A stretch of 64,000 bases of DNA, taken from contig NC_045443.1 of the NCBI RefSeq assembly GCF_002776525.5, positions 40,818,878 through 40,882,877 of the forward strand. Reading direction: 5' to 3'. The stretch comes from Piliocolobus tephrosceles. Taxonomy: Eukaryota; Chordata; Mammalia; Primates; Cercopithecidae. Position numbers and translations under genes: made by a program. Positions 43,531 through 56,869 of the stretch are shown here, piece by piece. Position 1 is the stretch's first letter; each line of letters begins with the position of its first letter. Below the pieces are notes generated by a model. The model searched no databases, had not been told where the DNA came from, and saw only the letters and a program-made list of their open reading frames with translations.

Positions 43531-44241
43531 GAACCAAATAAAATAGTGAATTCAGTAGGAGTGAGATTTCAAACAAAAAATGGTACTGTGAATCTTAATG
43601 GGTTTTATATACTAATCTCTTTTCTATAAATACAAGTTCTTGGCTCTCCAGAGTGTGGTGTGGCTCCTTGTCCTTTTCTATAACTGAGACAGGTTACAAA
43701 TCTCAGTAGATTAAAACTTGGGAGGAATAGTGCCTGAATTCTTAAAGATGAAAGAACCCTAAGCATCTAAATTATAGTGCTTTATTATTCATTGTTTGCA
43801 TAGACACTGGTCATATAAAATAACTCCTATGTCTGTTATTTTATTGGTAGTATAGACATCCACAGTCTGACTAAAAGGATATAAAATATGGTAAGAAAAT
43901 ATGATACATTATGTGAATTACAGTAGAGATAAAAAATGCCATTACTGACATTTACTACACAAAAGTTGCCCTTTGAAGTTATTTAATTATTTTAAGTATT
44001 TTGTGCTGTGAAGGTTATTTTCACAAATGTTCTTTTGCTCTGTCTTAATAAAATGTCAAACATTTTAATAATGTAAAATAAGTATTTACCCTATGAATAT
44101 TGTACTTTATTTCTAGTTTGCGGTCCCACATCTCTCCTCATAAAAATTACATTATCGTATTACATTTTCATCATGTTAATTCCGTGCTTCAGGTTCTCAA
44201 GTGGCTCTTACTCGTTTTCAGAATAATTATAGAGCATAAAG

Positions 44242-44766
44242 TTATGTATTGTTGTGTAACAAACACACCCAAAACTCAGTGGCTTAAAGCAAGAATAAAC
44301 ATCTGTGATCTCATAATTTCTCTGTGTGAGGAGTTTGGGAGCCCGATTGGCTGGTTCTGACTTAGCATCTCTCATGAGGTTGTTGTGACTATATCAGCCA
44401 GAGCTATAGCTATCTGAAGGCTTGACTGGAAAGTTACCTTCCAAGAAGGATGGAAGATGTTCTCTCAAATGGATGGCAGGTTGGTGCTAGCTGTTGGCTG
44501 CATACCTCAGTTCCTCAAGTGGAATTTTTTGTAGGGCAACTTGATTGTCCTCGTGCCGTAATAGTTGATTTCCTCCAGAGACAGCAACTCGAGAGAGGGA
44601 CCACGGTGGAAACTACAATAACTTTCACAACCTAGCCTTGGAAGTTCCTCATGTCATTTCAACCATATTCTGTTGGTCACACAGGCCAGTCATAATTCAG
44701 TGTGTGTGGGGGTGACTAGCCAGAGCTGAGACTCATTGAGGGCCATCTTGTAGGCTGGCTACCACA
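44242..44766 (-). mobile_element. MaLR/MLT1-like LTR (antisense)
   Basis: TTATGTATTGTTGTGTAACA, 'aactcagtggcttaaagcaa', 'tctcataatttctctgtg', 'tctgaaggcttgactgga', 'atattctgttggtcacac', 'gggccatcttgtaggctggctaccaca'. It has the same general antisense framework as 18274-18755. Exact subfamily is unresolved. Confidence 0.65.
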
Positions 44767-44769
44767 CTT

Positions 44770-46285
44770 TCCCAAAGAAAAATTTTATTTTTTTAATTTT
44801 TGGTTAAAAGTATTGAATTGAGTTAAATGGTCACATTTATTGTATGTGCAACCCAATTTCACTGACTCTTTGCAACCTCCAATTTCTAATCTTATTTAAA
44901 ATCTCAAACACTTATTTCTTATCTCCAAGTGTATCATATGGGCTTATAAAGTCATCTGTCATATTCTGTTCTGTGCCCTCTATTGATGCTGACTTGCTGG
45001 GGACTGATGGAGGTTAGTGCTCCACCACTGCTATGGGCTTTAGGACTCCACCTCATCAGTCATCCATGCCAATGGGATGCTTTCTGAGGGTTTCCACATT
45101 TACAAGCCCCCAGGCTACTAAAATGAAGATGAATTATGTGAAATTCTTCCTATTTCAAAACCTATGCTGATTTCCACCCAGAATTGGAAAAAATGTTCCC
45201 TTTTCTGCCTATGAATTATGTATATTTATCCCCTAGTACAAGATAGTGTGCTTCTCTATCTGGTGGGGCTTAAACCAGGATACATGGGCTGAGCTTGACC
45301 CTTGTGTACCATCATATGCTTCAGATGCAATGTTGTGTTGCCTATTTCATTTGACATTTAGCCAGAAAGTAAACTATTGAAATTATTGGAATTCTTTCCT
45401 TTCAGTTTAGCGAGCCAGTCTGAATCCCAGCTTTAAGCTCAAACTAGCCACTTGCCATGTTTGCGCAACACAGAACATATTAAACATATATATCGCCAGT
45501 GCCATTAGTAGCTGCATAAATAATGTTTGAGGTTAATCTGTATGCTAATTAAATATATGTTTAGAAAAATTCACTATATCTCAGTTTTGGTCTTCTATAT
45601 CTTGAAGTTATTCGTTGCATACATCTGTCAAGGAACTTTTGTACTTTAATGGAATACTTCAATTCAAAATTGGCAGTGAAATTCTTACCTGAAATCAGTA
45701 GAAGCACCAGGGTGCTTTAGTCCTAAAACATTGGCTGGCATATCCTTTCCATTAATGGATAATTGATTTGTTTTCCCTTATATAAAGTGAAGTGCTATGT
45801 AACTGTAGATGCAACACTCTTCTCCCCTCTTCCAATTAGCTTGCTGCTGCTCTTTGTGAAATCCAGGAGTTATATTGCTTAAAGTCTTCCGATAAACATT
45901 TTCATAAGCTAGGGAATATAGTCTGAGAAAAAATAAATGGTTACATTGGAATTTCAGATTTAAATTCACATTAGTCATTCTTAAAATATCTACCCCTTTA
46001 AATTTGATTTTTTAAGTGAATTATAAAACCTTAGGGAAGAAGAGTTTGTGAAATATTGGAATTAATTGTTACTTGAATGTTTGAAAGAACTCCTCTTTCA
46101 AACCATTTAGACATGGTATTCTTTTCGCTGAAAGGTGCTTGAACTACTGAATAAAATATTTTTTTAGTAATAGAATAACTCAAGTTTCATACTTCTTTAA
46201 TCATTTTGGCAAATAATATCTTTATCACGGTATTCATTTTTTATCCCTGCTATGTTCGTAGTTTTTCATTTCTAATACTTTTGTT
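44770..46285. other. Unassigned intronic sequence
   Basis: A weak MIR-like part near 45410-45450 ('gtctgaatcccagctttaagctc'); otherwise nothing recognised. Confidence 0.4.
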
Positions 46286-46289
46286 ACCT

Positions 46290-49200
46290 TCTCTCTTTTT
46301 TCTTCATCAGTCTAGTAAGAGATTTGTTGGTTTTATAAAACTTTAATGTTTTTGGCTTTATTGATCCTCTATATTTTATTTTTGCCTTTGACTTATTTTT
46401 TCATATCTTTTAATATCAACTTTCTTTTGCTTTCTATGAGTTTATTACCTTGTGTTCTTTTTCTTAAGTTGGATATATAGCTTATAGATATTCAGCCTTT
46501 CTTTCATAATCTAAACAATTGAAGACTGAGTTTCCCATTTTCAACTATTTTTGTTGCGTTCCAAAAATTTGTCTTGATAATGTTTTTAAATCTCCATTGG
46601 GATTTTTGTTTTATTCATGAATTATTTTGAAATGTGTTTTTAAATTCTGAAGTGTGAGGTATAAAAATTATTTAACATTTTGTTATTTCTAATTGATTAC
46701 ATTTGTTTGGAAATATAGTCTGTGTGATATCTAATCTTTGAGCTTCACTGAGGTTTGTTTTGTCAATTTTAAAGCTTTCAATGCATGTTGGAAGACAGTA
46801 TGTGTTCTCTAATTGTTGCATGCAGGGTTCAATATGAAGTCCATTAAATCAAGTTTTAATTGTAGTATTCAAATATATTATTTCTTTGTTAATTTTTTTG
46901 TTTTTTTTGGGGGGGTTTGCATGACTTATTAAATGAGAGAGGAATGCTAACATCTCATGCTGATTATAGGTTTTTAAATTCCTTCCTATAGTTTATCTGA
47001 TTTTGTTTTACATACAGTATTTTGAATCTTATCTTATTTATATAATCTATCTTATTGATCAATTTTAAAATCATTATATTTACCTGGAGAATTTAATATT
47101 TGTTATTATGTAATGATTCTCTTTATTCCTAACATTGTTTTTTAACTTAAAATCTATGTCGTCTGAAATTAATACATATTCTAGCTTTCTTTTGGTTAGT
47201 TTTATCTGGTATATAATTTTACAGCCTATTACTTCCAACACTTCTGTATTCTTACTCATGTCTCTTGTAAACACACATCTTTGGATTTTACTATCAGTTT
47301 TCTATCTTCTATCTAACAATTACTGTCTTTTAACTGGCAAGACCAATATATTAAATTTATATTAGGATTTGATTCTGCCAAGTTTTTTTGTGTTTTCTGT
47401 TAGCACAACTTTTCCTTCTTTCTTTTTTCCCTTTTTTTGCACAGATTGAATTTTGTTTATTCCTTTTCTCTTTCTATCCCTCCTTCACTCCTCTGCTAGG
47501 TTTAGAAACTATGTATTAAATATCTCCTATTTTAGTGGCTACCCTTGATACTTTACTATGTATATTAAAAAACCTAGCTATTCTACAGCTGATCAATGTC
47601 TTAATCACCTGCTAAATAATAAAAAGTTCTCTAGAACATTTTAACTGTAATCAACCTCTTCTTACTTCCATGGAATTGCTGTTCAGTGTTCTAGTTCTTT
47701 TTTTTTTTTAACTCCGCAAAGTAGACATTAATATTTTTATTATTTTGTATAAACGATGTTTGTCTAGATTTGATATATACTTACTAGTTTCTTTTATCAC
47801 CATTTCTTTTTGCCTCAGATATTTCTTCTGAGATCATCTCTGGAATTAGGTTCATTCTCCTTGAAGAACTTTTAAATGAAGGCATATAGGAGGTATACTC
47901 TCTCAGTTTTTGCTTTTTTTTTTCATTTTTAAAATCCTGTGACAAATGTCTTCTAGTGGAGTATTTAGTACATTTGTACTTACATAACTATCAAATATTT
48001 GCATTTAATTATATCACTTTACCATGCTAGTTTTTTATTTGCCTTATCTTTCTTTAGTTCTTTACTCCTTTTGCTTTCCTTCGGATAAATACAATATTTT
48101 AAATATTTTATTGTTACTACTATACTGCCTTGTTAGTTACACATACTTTTATTCATGTATCGATTACCCTAAAGAGTAAAACACGCATAATTGACATTAA
48201 AGCCTACCTTTAATGAATATTGCCAACAATTTCCAAGAACCTTATAGCACTTAACTTTATTGACCCCTTCTGCCTTGTAGCCTGTTTTTGTCATAAACTG
48301 AAATTCCACATTTTAAATTCTAAATGATATTATTATTTTTTTTTAGTCTTTAACAGCATTATTGAGGTATAATGGACATATAACAAATTTCACATTACTT
48401 AAGTATACAGTTTTGTAAGTTTTTGATATATGTATATAACTGTAAAACCACCACAACAGTCAGGATAACCATGTCTGTGTGAGCTTTTGTAACCTGCTTC
48501 TTTTATCCTTCTATGCATTCACACAATCACTGTTTATTTGCATTTTCTCAAAATTTATATAAATGGAATAATATGTGCATACTTTACAGCTATTAAATCT
48601 ATCCATTGGTTATTTCTTTGGTAAAATTCATAATTTTTATATAACTCCTTGAACATACTAATTGTAGTTTTCTGACTTCTGTGTTAAAATGCCAATCTTT
48701 GCATCATCACTGAGTCTGCTTATGTTATCAGTTTTTTCTCCTGGTTTTCAGCAATTTTTTATGTCTTGTTTCCTTGTGTGCCTAATTTTAAAAATTGAAT
48801 ATTAGAGATAATAGCTAAAGAATTGTAGAGATTCATGATGATACAATCTTCCCTAGAGAAAATTTTATTTTCTTCTAGTTTGTAGATACTGGGTTTCAGG
48901 CTTTCTTTGGTTTGATCTGTTTCTGATTTGTCCTTACTCCTATGATATTGCCTTTCATATATCACATCCTAAAGCCTGAACTCTGCCCAGAATTATTCTA
49001 CTTTGATGTTCCCTGAATTCTAATTTTTGTTTACTCAGCATCGTGAGACTAAAATTTATGCTTAGTTTTTTTCGCTTATCAGCAGTTCTCTGCTTGAGCT
49101 TACCTCTCACCTATATAGTTTAGTAGGTGTCAGCAAATGATCTGTGGGAAATTGTGTTAGAATTTTGGATCACTTTCTGAGTTTCCTTTTTCTTCTGGTA

Positions 49201-49690
49201 TTTTGGTCTTTCATGTCCTAATTGCATTTGTAGACATGAATTTCAATTTTTTTGTCTCTGGTCCAGTGACACTGCTTTAAGCTCTAAGCCACAGTTCTCC
49301 ATATGGTCTCTATGACCCTGAAAATCAGCAAATCTCCCAGGGGGAAAAAGATGCAATAAATTTGGCTCATCTAAGTACATTTTCTTTCCTTAGTGATCTT
49401 GGCCTTTCAAGTCTTGCCTGCCTTATTTGCTTTTTGATGCCTTCAAACAGTGGCCTTCATTATGATAAATACATTTGCTAGGTATACAGCTATAGGTTGA
49501 TAGTTATTTCCTCTGAGCAGTTTGAGGCACTGTCTTATGACATCCATTGTTGCTGTTGGGAAGAGATCAGTATAATTATTGTTCCTTTCAAATAATCTGT
49601 CTTTACTGTTTGATTTTAAGATCTTTTTTGTCTTTTAAGATAAGTAAGTCCTGCAGTTACTACAGCTTACTTCCTGGAGAGTTTTTTGGC
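46290..49690 (-). mobile_element. Old L1 (L1M) ORF2 region, antisense, interrupted
   Basis: Antisense ORF2 landmarks in order: 'gagatttgttggttttataaaactttaatg', 'gcgttccaaaaatttgtcttgataat', 'tctgtgtgatatctaatctttgagcttcactgaggtttgtttt', 'tattatgtaatgattctctttattcc', 'tgtctcttgtaaacacacatctttgg', 'tctagtggagtatttagtacatttg'. Near the right end are 'tttgctaggtatacagctataggttgatag' and 'gaggcactgtcttatgacatccattgttgctgt'. Riddled with stops. Confidence 0.65.
48340..48620 (-). mobile_element. Separate L1M 3' end inside the L1M block
   Basis: 'acagcattattgaggtataatggacatataac', 'aagtatacagttttgtaagtttttgatat', 'aaaccaccacaacagtcaggataacc': an antisense L1M 3' UTR out of order relative to the ORF2 segments around it, so it marks an independent insertion or rearrangement. 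Confidence 0.6.
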
Positions 49691-49699
49691 CTCATTGCA

Positions 49700-50434
49700 G
49701 GAAGGAGGAAATCAGACAGAGGCCAGCATCTTCCTGAATTGAGGAGACAGAGTTGGGTGTGTGGGGAGACCAAGACAGCTATTTCATATGGCAGAGTACC
49801 AGAGTGAAAAAGACAGCACAATGGAATAACCCTAGAGATCTGAAGATGCTTCTTGAGTCTTCACTGAGTAATGATCACCCACAGGGATGCGAGAAACCAC
49901 CCAGAGCTGGGGAAAGTATCATTCAAAAGGAACACAGTAAAAATTCTTAGAGCTTACACAGGGCTAAGAAAAGTTTGTGTCCCTACAAGGCAAAAACACA
50001 AAATCTTGTCATTTATGTGCCATCAGGTAGAGTACTCAGAATGGTGGAAGTGGGGCAAAATTAACCCTGAAGGCTCCTGCTGCCTAACAAAGTTTAATAG
50101 AAATATTCAGTAGCATCAAACTATTTCCAAGTAATTTAAATGCATCCAAGAACAAAACTCAAGAGTACTTATAGGCATACAAAAAGATGCTGTACCCATG
50201 AAGGTGAAAATTCACAATGTCTGGCATCCAGTCAAAAATTACCAGACACACAAAGATGCAGTAAAATGTGACCCATAATCCAGAGGAAAAATAAGTCAAA
50301 AGAAGAGCCCAGAAATGATACTGTTGATATAGTTAGTAACAATGATATCAAAAATTATAACTATGTTCCATATGTTTCAGAGGGTAGAGAAATGCCCATG
50401 TGTTAAATTGAGACATAGCAGATTTCAAATACTT
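49700..50434 (+). mobile_element. L1M/HAL1-like 5' region (sense)
   Basis: Sense pattern: 'ccagtcaaaaattaccagacacacaaagatgcagtaaaatgtgacccataatccagaggaaaaataagtc', 'agagcccagaaatgatac', 'attataactatgttccatatgtttcagagggtagaga'. Diverged. It faces the antisense L1M block to its left. Confidence 0.55.
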
Positions 50435-50449
50435 TACATTTGGTAATTT

Positions 50450-50747
50450 TTGTTTTTTTTTTTTTGAGATGGAGTCTTGCTCTGTTGCCCAGACTGGAGT
50501 GCAATGGCTCGATCTTGGCTCACGGCAAGCTCCGCTTCCTGGGTTCACGCCATTTTCCTGCCTTAGCCTCCCAAGTAGCTGGGACTACAGGTGCCCACCA
50601 CCATGTCCGGCTAATTTTTTGTATATTTTAGTAGAGACTGGATTTCACCGTGTTAGCCAGGATGGTCTCAATCTCCTGACCTTGTGATCCGCCCGCCTTG
50701 GCCTCCCAAAGTGCTGGGATTACAGGCATGAGCTCCCGTGCCCAGCC
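50450..50747 (-). mobile_element. AluY (antisense), perfect 15-bp target duplication
   Basis: TACATTTGGTAATTT at 50435-50449 and 50748-50762. Body GAGATGGAGTCTTGCTCTGT to CCCGTGCCCAGCC with AluY marks (GGTTCACGCCATTTTC, CACCGTGTTAGCCAGG). Confidence 0.95.
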
Positions 50748-50762
50748 TACATTTGGTAATTT

Positions 50763-51700
50763 CAATATTTAAAGTTCTTGTATTGTCTAAAGTTTTATTT
50801 GCTATTTCTATCAACTCTCACTCATGGTAACACTTCTTTTTGAGTTTAGTGAGTTTTTATTTTAAACTCATATTTTAATAATCTATCTAAATTCTGAGGG
50901 TTTAAATAAAGCTTGTTTTTCTCTAGAGAGTGTTCACATTTGCCAAATTTGGAATCCAATAGATACTATAGTTTAAGGACAACTTTACATTCTTTGAAGG
51001 ATCCTGATTTATGCTGGGAGACCCAGGCTTGGCATATCTACCTTGCAGTGACCTTGAGCTTACTTTTATTTTATTTTCTCAGCGTTTTTATGGGTGTTTG
51101 GCCTGAAAGTAACGCTAGATTTTAAGTTTGCTTACTGGTACTCTTTAAATTTTAGCTGACTCTTGCCTCTAGCCCTTTTGATGTGCATGAAAATCTGTGT
51201 TTGTTGTGTTTCCCCTAATTACCATCATATTTACAGTACACAGCAATGGCCAGGCACATAGTTAGAATTAAGAATTTGCCATATGAGTTACTATCATTAA
51301 TACAAAAGCCTGTGGTGTTTAAAATTATATTATTTCTAGATTTTTTAAATTGTAGGGGTCTAGATAAAATAGAGAAAATGGCTGCCTTGTGTAAGAATTT
51401 ATATAAAATAACTTTGTTAGATTTTTAATAAAAATTCTTTGGTAATTGGATTTACTTTGCTCTGATTTCATTAAATAAGATTTTTTTTTTTTCCCCCAGA
51501 ACTGGATACTTTTTGTTTGAACACCTTTCAAATACCGTTTTTGATGGTGATCACCAAAGTGATTCCTGTATCCTGTTCTTTTGATTCTACTTTAATTTGG
51601 GCTTGGATAATTATTGGAAAATTGTCCGAAAGATCCTTACACTTGGCTTAAAAGAAATAATGATTGGTAGATTTGTCCTAACTCACCTTAAAGTACATCA
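50763..51700. other. Unassigned, possibly L1M-derived
   Basis: AT-rich. It continues the sequence around the AluY but I cannot place it firmly in an L1 consensus. Confidence 0.35.
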
Positions 51701-51704
51701 AAAG

Positions 51705-51815
51705 AATCATGGACTCTGCCTTCAAACTGTTGTGTGACCATTGGTGGGTTATTTGAACTACTTACACCTCAGCTTTCTCATTTATTAATTAAAGGAGTTG
51801 AAATACATTATTCTT
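51705..51815 (+). mobile_element. MIR core fragment (sense)
   Basis: 'gactctgccttcaaactgttgtgtgacc', 'gttatttgaactacttacacctcagctttctcattt'. Confidence 0.6.
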
Positions 51816-51819
51816 GGAT

Positions 51820-52394
51820 ATTACTAGGGGATTAAAAAGCATAGCAACTTATAATTAACACCTGTCTTTGATACTCCTAATCTGTCATTTAAACTTGTAT
51901 CTTATGAGTTAATATGTTTTAGTAAATCTATAAATGGAATGTGTAGAGACAATAGCACATTTTCAAGTACGAGACACCAGTCTGTAAGACCTAGAGGACT
52001 TTTGGAAAGCCGTGAATGAAAATCAAATTCAGGATAAAAGGGAGAGCCAGAGAGATCTGAATGCATAGGTACAAATAACAGGAATACTGTAAATGTGGAT
52101 GACATGGCAGAATCTTGGCTTTGGCATCCACGCCTTGTGATTGATCAAGATTGCTTAAGACCATGGAAATCAGCCTGCAGGGGATTATTCTTGGCAATTT
52201 AACTTTTCCTTCTTAATTGCATTAATATCATGCCTGAAGTTAAAGGAAAACCTATTTTAAAATTGTCAAGTATTCTTGTTCTTTAATATTGGTATTAGTA
52301 TAATGGTAAAGATGTAAGAATTTAATAATGGTAGTAATATTAATTTTTAAGAATTGGGAACTATACTTTCTATCTCATTACCCATTTCAAAATA
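51820..52394. other. Unassigned intronic sequence
   Basis: Nothing recognised. Confidence 0.45.
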
Positions 52395-52403
52395 CAGAAT
52401 TTC

Positions 52404-52697
52404 TTTTTTTTTTTTTTTTGAGATGGAGTCTCACTCTGTCGCCAGGCTAGGGTTCAGTGGCGTGATCTCGGCTCACTGCAAACTCTGCCTCCTGGGTTCA
52501 AGCGATTCTCCTGCCTCAGCCTCCCGAGTAGCTGGGACTACAGGTGCGTGCCACCACACCCAGCTAATTTTTGTATTTTTAGTAGAGACGGGTTTCACCA
52601 TGTTGGGCAGGATGGTCTCACACTCTTGACCTTGCGATCTGCCTGCTTCGGCCTCCCAAAGTGCTGGGATTGCAGGCGTGAGCCACTGCTCACGGCC
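52404..52697 (-). mobile_element. AluS (antisense), 9-bp target duplication
   Basis: CAGAATTTC at 52395-52403 and 52698-52706. Body from poly-T and GAGATGGAGTCTCACTCTGT to CTGCTCACGGCC. Confidence 0.94.
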
Positions 52698-52706
52698 CAG
52701 AATTTC

Positions 52707-53820
52707 AATAGTGACAGTCTCTAAGGGTTCAGAAAATATTATGTTTACTTTTACTTGATTTATAAAAATAGATTAAAAGAATTTTGATTATTAAATGTTG
52801 AAATAATGTTTCTAAAATAATTATTTTAAACCTACCATAGCTAGTTATGTCTTATTAGGTTAAGCGATATCAAATTGCTGGTATTTGATGGGTTTTGACC
52901 TTAAAAATGCTATTTGATATAATTTCACTTAGTAATAAATTATAGGCTAAATTGATTCCATCAAAATTAGAGAACATAATATCTGTATGCATAAATTAAG
53001 TGTGCTGATAAATCTTATCTTGGGCTACAAGGTAATATGTAGCATTAATTTAGCATTCTTTTTATTTGATGGCTAACTTTTCCTTAAAAGGAAAACTAAT
53101 AGATTCTAATAAATGAATACCTTTATTTCCTCTTGCAGTCATGGTTTTTCATGTTGAGCAATAAGCAATTTGACTTAAACTTGAGGATGGTTTAATGGAA
53201 AGAGCCAAATTGTAATAGTAAAATACAATATTCAGACTCTCTCAAATGGAAGGTTTATTACTGTGTTACTGAGACTAATTTATGCCAACATGTGTTTATT
53301 TAGTAATTTTACTAAACATTTATTTTAATATACACACTTTTGAAATTGACATTTAGTTAAATTGACATTAAACTATAGATCTGAACACACTATCATTCAT
53401 ACTGTTTCTAACCATGCTTTTATTTTCCTTTTTTTTTTTTTTGTAGAAGCTCTTTTGAATTTCACATTGTAATCTTCGTTAGTATTATGAGAGATTGTCT
53501 CTCAATATTCAGTGTTTGATATTCTATCAAATTCAGAGAATAGCCGACTTTTCTTGAGTATGTTCCTGTTCCTAATAAGGGATGATAACCATCTGCTCAA
53601 TGTTTTTAAATTCTCTTTGTACCCTGAAATAAGATTTGATCTGAATATTAATGTAATGGTACTCTTAGAGTACAAAAGTTTTATGATCTTACATTTATTG
53701 TATAAAGTCATGTTTGTCTAACTAGACCATCCTAACTGCCATAATGATACTCTGGTGTAGTTTGTTAGATAACTTGGTTGATGTTCCATTCATGGAATAA
53801 TTCTCATATTTTAGTTATTT
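52707..53820. other. Unassigned intronic sequence
   Basis: Very AT-rich. No element named. Confidence 0.45.
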
Positions 53821-53834
53821 TTATTCTGTTACCA

Positions 53835-54049
53835 TTTTCTATTTTTTTGTTTTTTTGTTTGAGGCAGAGTCTCACTCTGTCACCCAGGGTGGAATGCAGT
53901 GGCATGATCTTGGCTCATTGCAGCCTCGACCTCATTGGCCTCAGTCAATTCTCCCATCTCAACCTCTGGAGTAGCTGGGACTACAGGTGCTCCACCATGC
54001 CTGGTTAATTTTTTGTATTAGAGATGGAGTTTTGCCATGTTGCCCAGGC
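53835..54049 (-). mobile_element. 5'-truncated AluJ (antisense), 11-bp target duplication
   Basis: TTCTGTTACCA at 53824-53834 and 54050-54060. Contains the whole right arm and about 50 bp of the left arm, stopping at GCCATGTTGCCCAGGC. Confidence 0.93.
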
Positions 54050-54418
54050 TTCTGTTACCAGTTTTTAGTTAGTGAATTTAAACAAAAATAGTCATATCAT
54101 GTTTTTGTAAACTATATAATTTACACAAGTTTGTGATGCAGTTTTAATATACTTGTTTTAGTCTGACTGGAAGTGAATTTCAATTAGTTTTCAACTGCTG
54201 TGATTAAATTTCATTTTATCTTTTATTCTCTTCTTCCAGCCATAAGAAATAGGAATTACATTTATTGTCAAGTATTCTAATATTTAAAATGTTAAATATT
54301 AAGTTGGCCTTTAAAGAATGTTATCAGCGTGTTAACTTCAGGTTCATTTTATATATTAGAGAAGCATACAATGAGAGAGAAAATATAAGGAGGAATACTT
54401 TTAGTGAGTAAGGACTGT

Positions 54419-54456
54419 ATATAATATATATATACACACACACATATATACACACA

Positions 54457-54498
<42 letters not shown>

Positions 54499-54499
54499 A
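54419..54499. repeat. Compound (TA)n(CA)n microsatellite
   Basis: TATAATATATATATACACAC, then ACATATATACACACACACAC, then a pure CA run and TATATATATA. Alternating purine-pyrimidine for about 80 bp. Confidence 0.96.
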
Positions 54500-54554
54500 A
54501 ACGGTTTTTTGAATTAGCAGATTTTGACCTAATCTCTCCCTGACAAAGCAAATC

Positions 54555-54680
54555 ATAAATCCCGGAATTGGACTGGATCTTAAAAGTCATGTGATTCGGC
54601 CCTTTAAACTATGCTTGGCAAGGGCCATTTCTCCTTGTCTGCACTGAAAGGAACTTACTACCTCCTGAGAGAGTCCATCC
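54555..54680 (+). mobile_element. L3/CR1-like fragment (weak)
   Basis: 'ggaattggactggatcttaaaagtcatgtgattcggccc' and 'ggaacttactacctcctgagagagtccatcc' resemble the old CR1/L3 3' region. Confidence 0.35.
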
Positions 54681-54719
54681 TATAAGCTCTTTCTATAATC
54701 CCAGATATAAAGTATTAAC

Positions 54720-56340
54720 AAAGAAGGCAACTTCCTAGAGGAGATCATTTTTGACTTGCATTTTAGGCTTTATAGGAAGGAGAGCAGTTAGTTGAGTTGT
54801 GGAGAAGGAAGATTATCTCAGGCAGAGGGTTCAGCATGAGCATAGAAAGTGCAACCTGCTTAGTGTTGATGGAAACAGTGACACGATGGGAGTGGTGAGG
54901 GAGGAGAAGGAAGTATGGGTCAAATTAATTCATGCCTTGTATACCATGTTAGGGAGCTTGGATTTTGTATTACGGGGAATTGTGATTATTGAAAGTTTTT
55001 TTTTAAGTGAAGGGGTGACTTGATTTGACCACGTGTGATTTTAGTCAGATCTACTGGCTCTGTGGAGGGTGGGTTTGAGATGGAAAAGGTTGAAGTGAGA
55101 CAGGCCAGCTAAGAGGGCATTGCAATAGGTCTTACCAAGAGACAGTGAGAACCTAAATTATGAGAGAAGAGTTTGGAGGTAAGGGCATAAAATGATAGGG
55201 CAATTGATTGAAATGGAAGGTGTGCAGGAAGAAAAAGTCAAGAGTGAATTCTACCTTGAGTTATTTTGAAAATGATAATAAAGTCAGAAGTAGGAGTAGA
55301 CTTAGGGATGGGATGGGTCAAGTTGCAAATAGGGGCATATTGTATGTTGGGGCAGAGGGTAGGGATTTTGGCTTTGTTTTTGTCTACTGAGTTTGATTTG
55401 CGGGTAGGATATCTAGGACTATGGTGGGCAGCTGACTTCCAGTGTGAAGCTCAGGAGGAAAAGTTTTTACTGGAGATACTGGATGTTGAAACCATGGGAG
55501 AGGATGAAATCATATAGTGATATGATGAAGACAAGGACTGAGGACAGACCATGGCACATCATTATTTCTGTGATAATTGGAAGAAGGGATGCCTAAAATG
55601 GTGACTGAGAAAAAGCAGGAAAATAGAAAAAGAATGGCATATTTGGTGTTAGGGAACGTGAGGAAGTAGTGTGAAAAGAGACAGAGAACAACTGTTAGGT
55701 CAGATGCAGCCAGGATGTCTTGCAAGTTAAAGACCAATATATTTATTCTGGATTTGGAAGTGGTGGAGGTCATTGCATTTGCCAGAACAATTTCAGTGGA
55801 ATGTTTGCATGGCAAGTAAGATCTTGGTGAGTGGGTGTGATAAAGATTACTCTTTCATGAAGTCTGGAAGAGAAAGCAAGGAGAATGGGTGGAAGTTCAA
55901 GGACATTATTTTTAGGATCAACTTAAGAGGCTTCAGAGGTGGAGAAAAAAGAATGAGGAGAGAGGGAGAGATCAGATATACAAAGGAGCGAAAGGATGGC
56001 TGGATCAAGTCCCCCAAGAGAGGAAGGGTTGTGGTTTTAAAAAGGCACAAGTAGGGTCTTCTCTGGGAGGAGTACTGCATCCTTTGAGGAATAAGGGAAG
56101 GAAGTTAGGATAGTCATGAAGGTAGATAAGTAGATGAATGTGAGTAGGTAGGAAGTTGAGGGAAATAATGTTTGATGACAAGAATGTCTTCTTGAGGTTG
56201 AGACCAGAGTCATATTCTAAGAGTGAAAGGGGCTCAGTGGGAGCTTTGAGATGAAATTTGAAATAGATATTAAGGAGAATAGGAAAGAGAATTGACAAGG
56301 ACAGGGAAAGGCATTGATGCATTAATGTGCAGTGATGTGA
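54720..56340 (-). mobile_element. L2 (antisense), long
   Basis: The plus strand reads antisense L2: 'agagcttggattttgtattac', 'gaaggggtgacttgatttgacc', 'aagagggcattgcaataggtcttacc', 'actggagatactggatgttgaa', 'gacaaggactgaggacagaccatggcaca', 'ggtggaggtcattgcatttgcc', 'caatttcagtggaatg'. The order runs from 3' UTR back through the RT region. Purine-rich; stops in all frames. Confidence 0.75.
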
Positions 56341-56689
56341 TAGCAACTAAACTCTGGATTATGATTATGTAGTGGCTTATCAACTGTGTTGCGCAACTTT
56401 TTTCCACAGTAGTCAAAATTGGAGAAAACAGATTGTAGCTGTACATCAGAGTTGGGTGTTTGCTGGAGATGTGTAAGACACATCTAGGGTATACAGAAAT
56501 GTATATGGTGTTGATGAAAAGGCTGATAAGGAAGCAGGAGTTTCATGCTAAATGGGGGGAACAGAATTTAGGAGGTGACTCATAGACGGGGAGAAAGTTG
56601 GGGAGGAGAACAACTTAAAGAACTGAAGAGCTCAGAGGGCAAGTATAACAGGACCTAGATCTAGAAAGATAGGATTCCATACAGTGGAA

Positions 56690-56860
56690 TATTGTTCATT
56701 TATTTATATAGTGTGTTTTTTAAATCCATTGGACAACTAACTTAAGGCATACTGTGTGCCAGGTACTATGCCATGGGGACGTGTGGTAAAGAAGATCAAT
56801 CTGGTCTCTACTGTGCTACAGTTTATAGACAGGTGTAGCACACATATAGTAGACAAAAAG
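56690..56860 (-). mobile_element. L2 3' segment (antisense)
   Basis: 'ttaaggcatactgtgtgccaggtactatgccatgggg', 'agatcaatctggtctctactgtgctacagttta'. Confidence 0.6.
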
Positions 56861-56869
56861 TATACAAAT

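Noticed and set aside
46290..49690. Possible intact reverse transcriptase
   Set aside because: The L1M block is old, antisense to TMEM117, rearranged and full of stops.
56005..56346. 113-codon and neighbouring frames in 55.2-56.4 kb
   Set aside because: Purine-rich antisense L2; the open frames arise from composition. The L2 RT reading is broken by stops.
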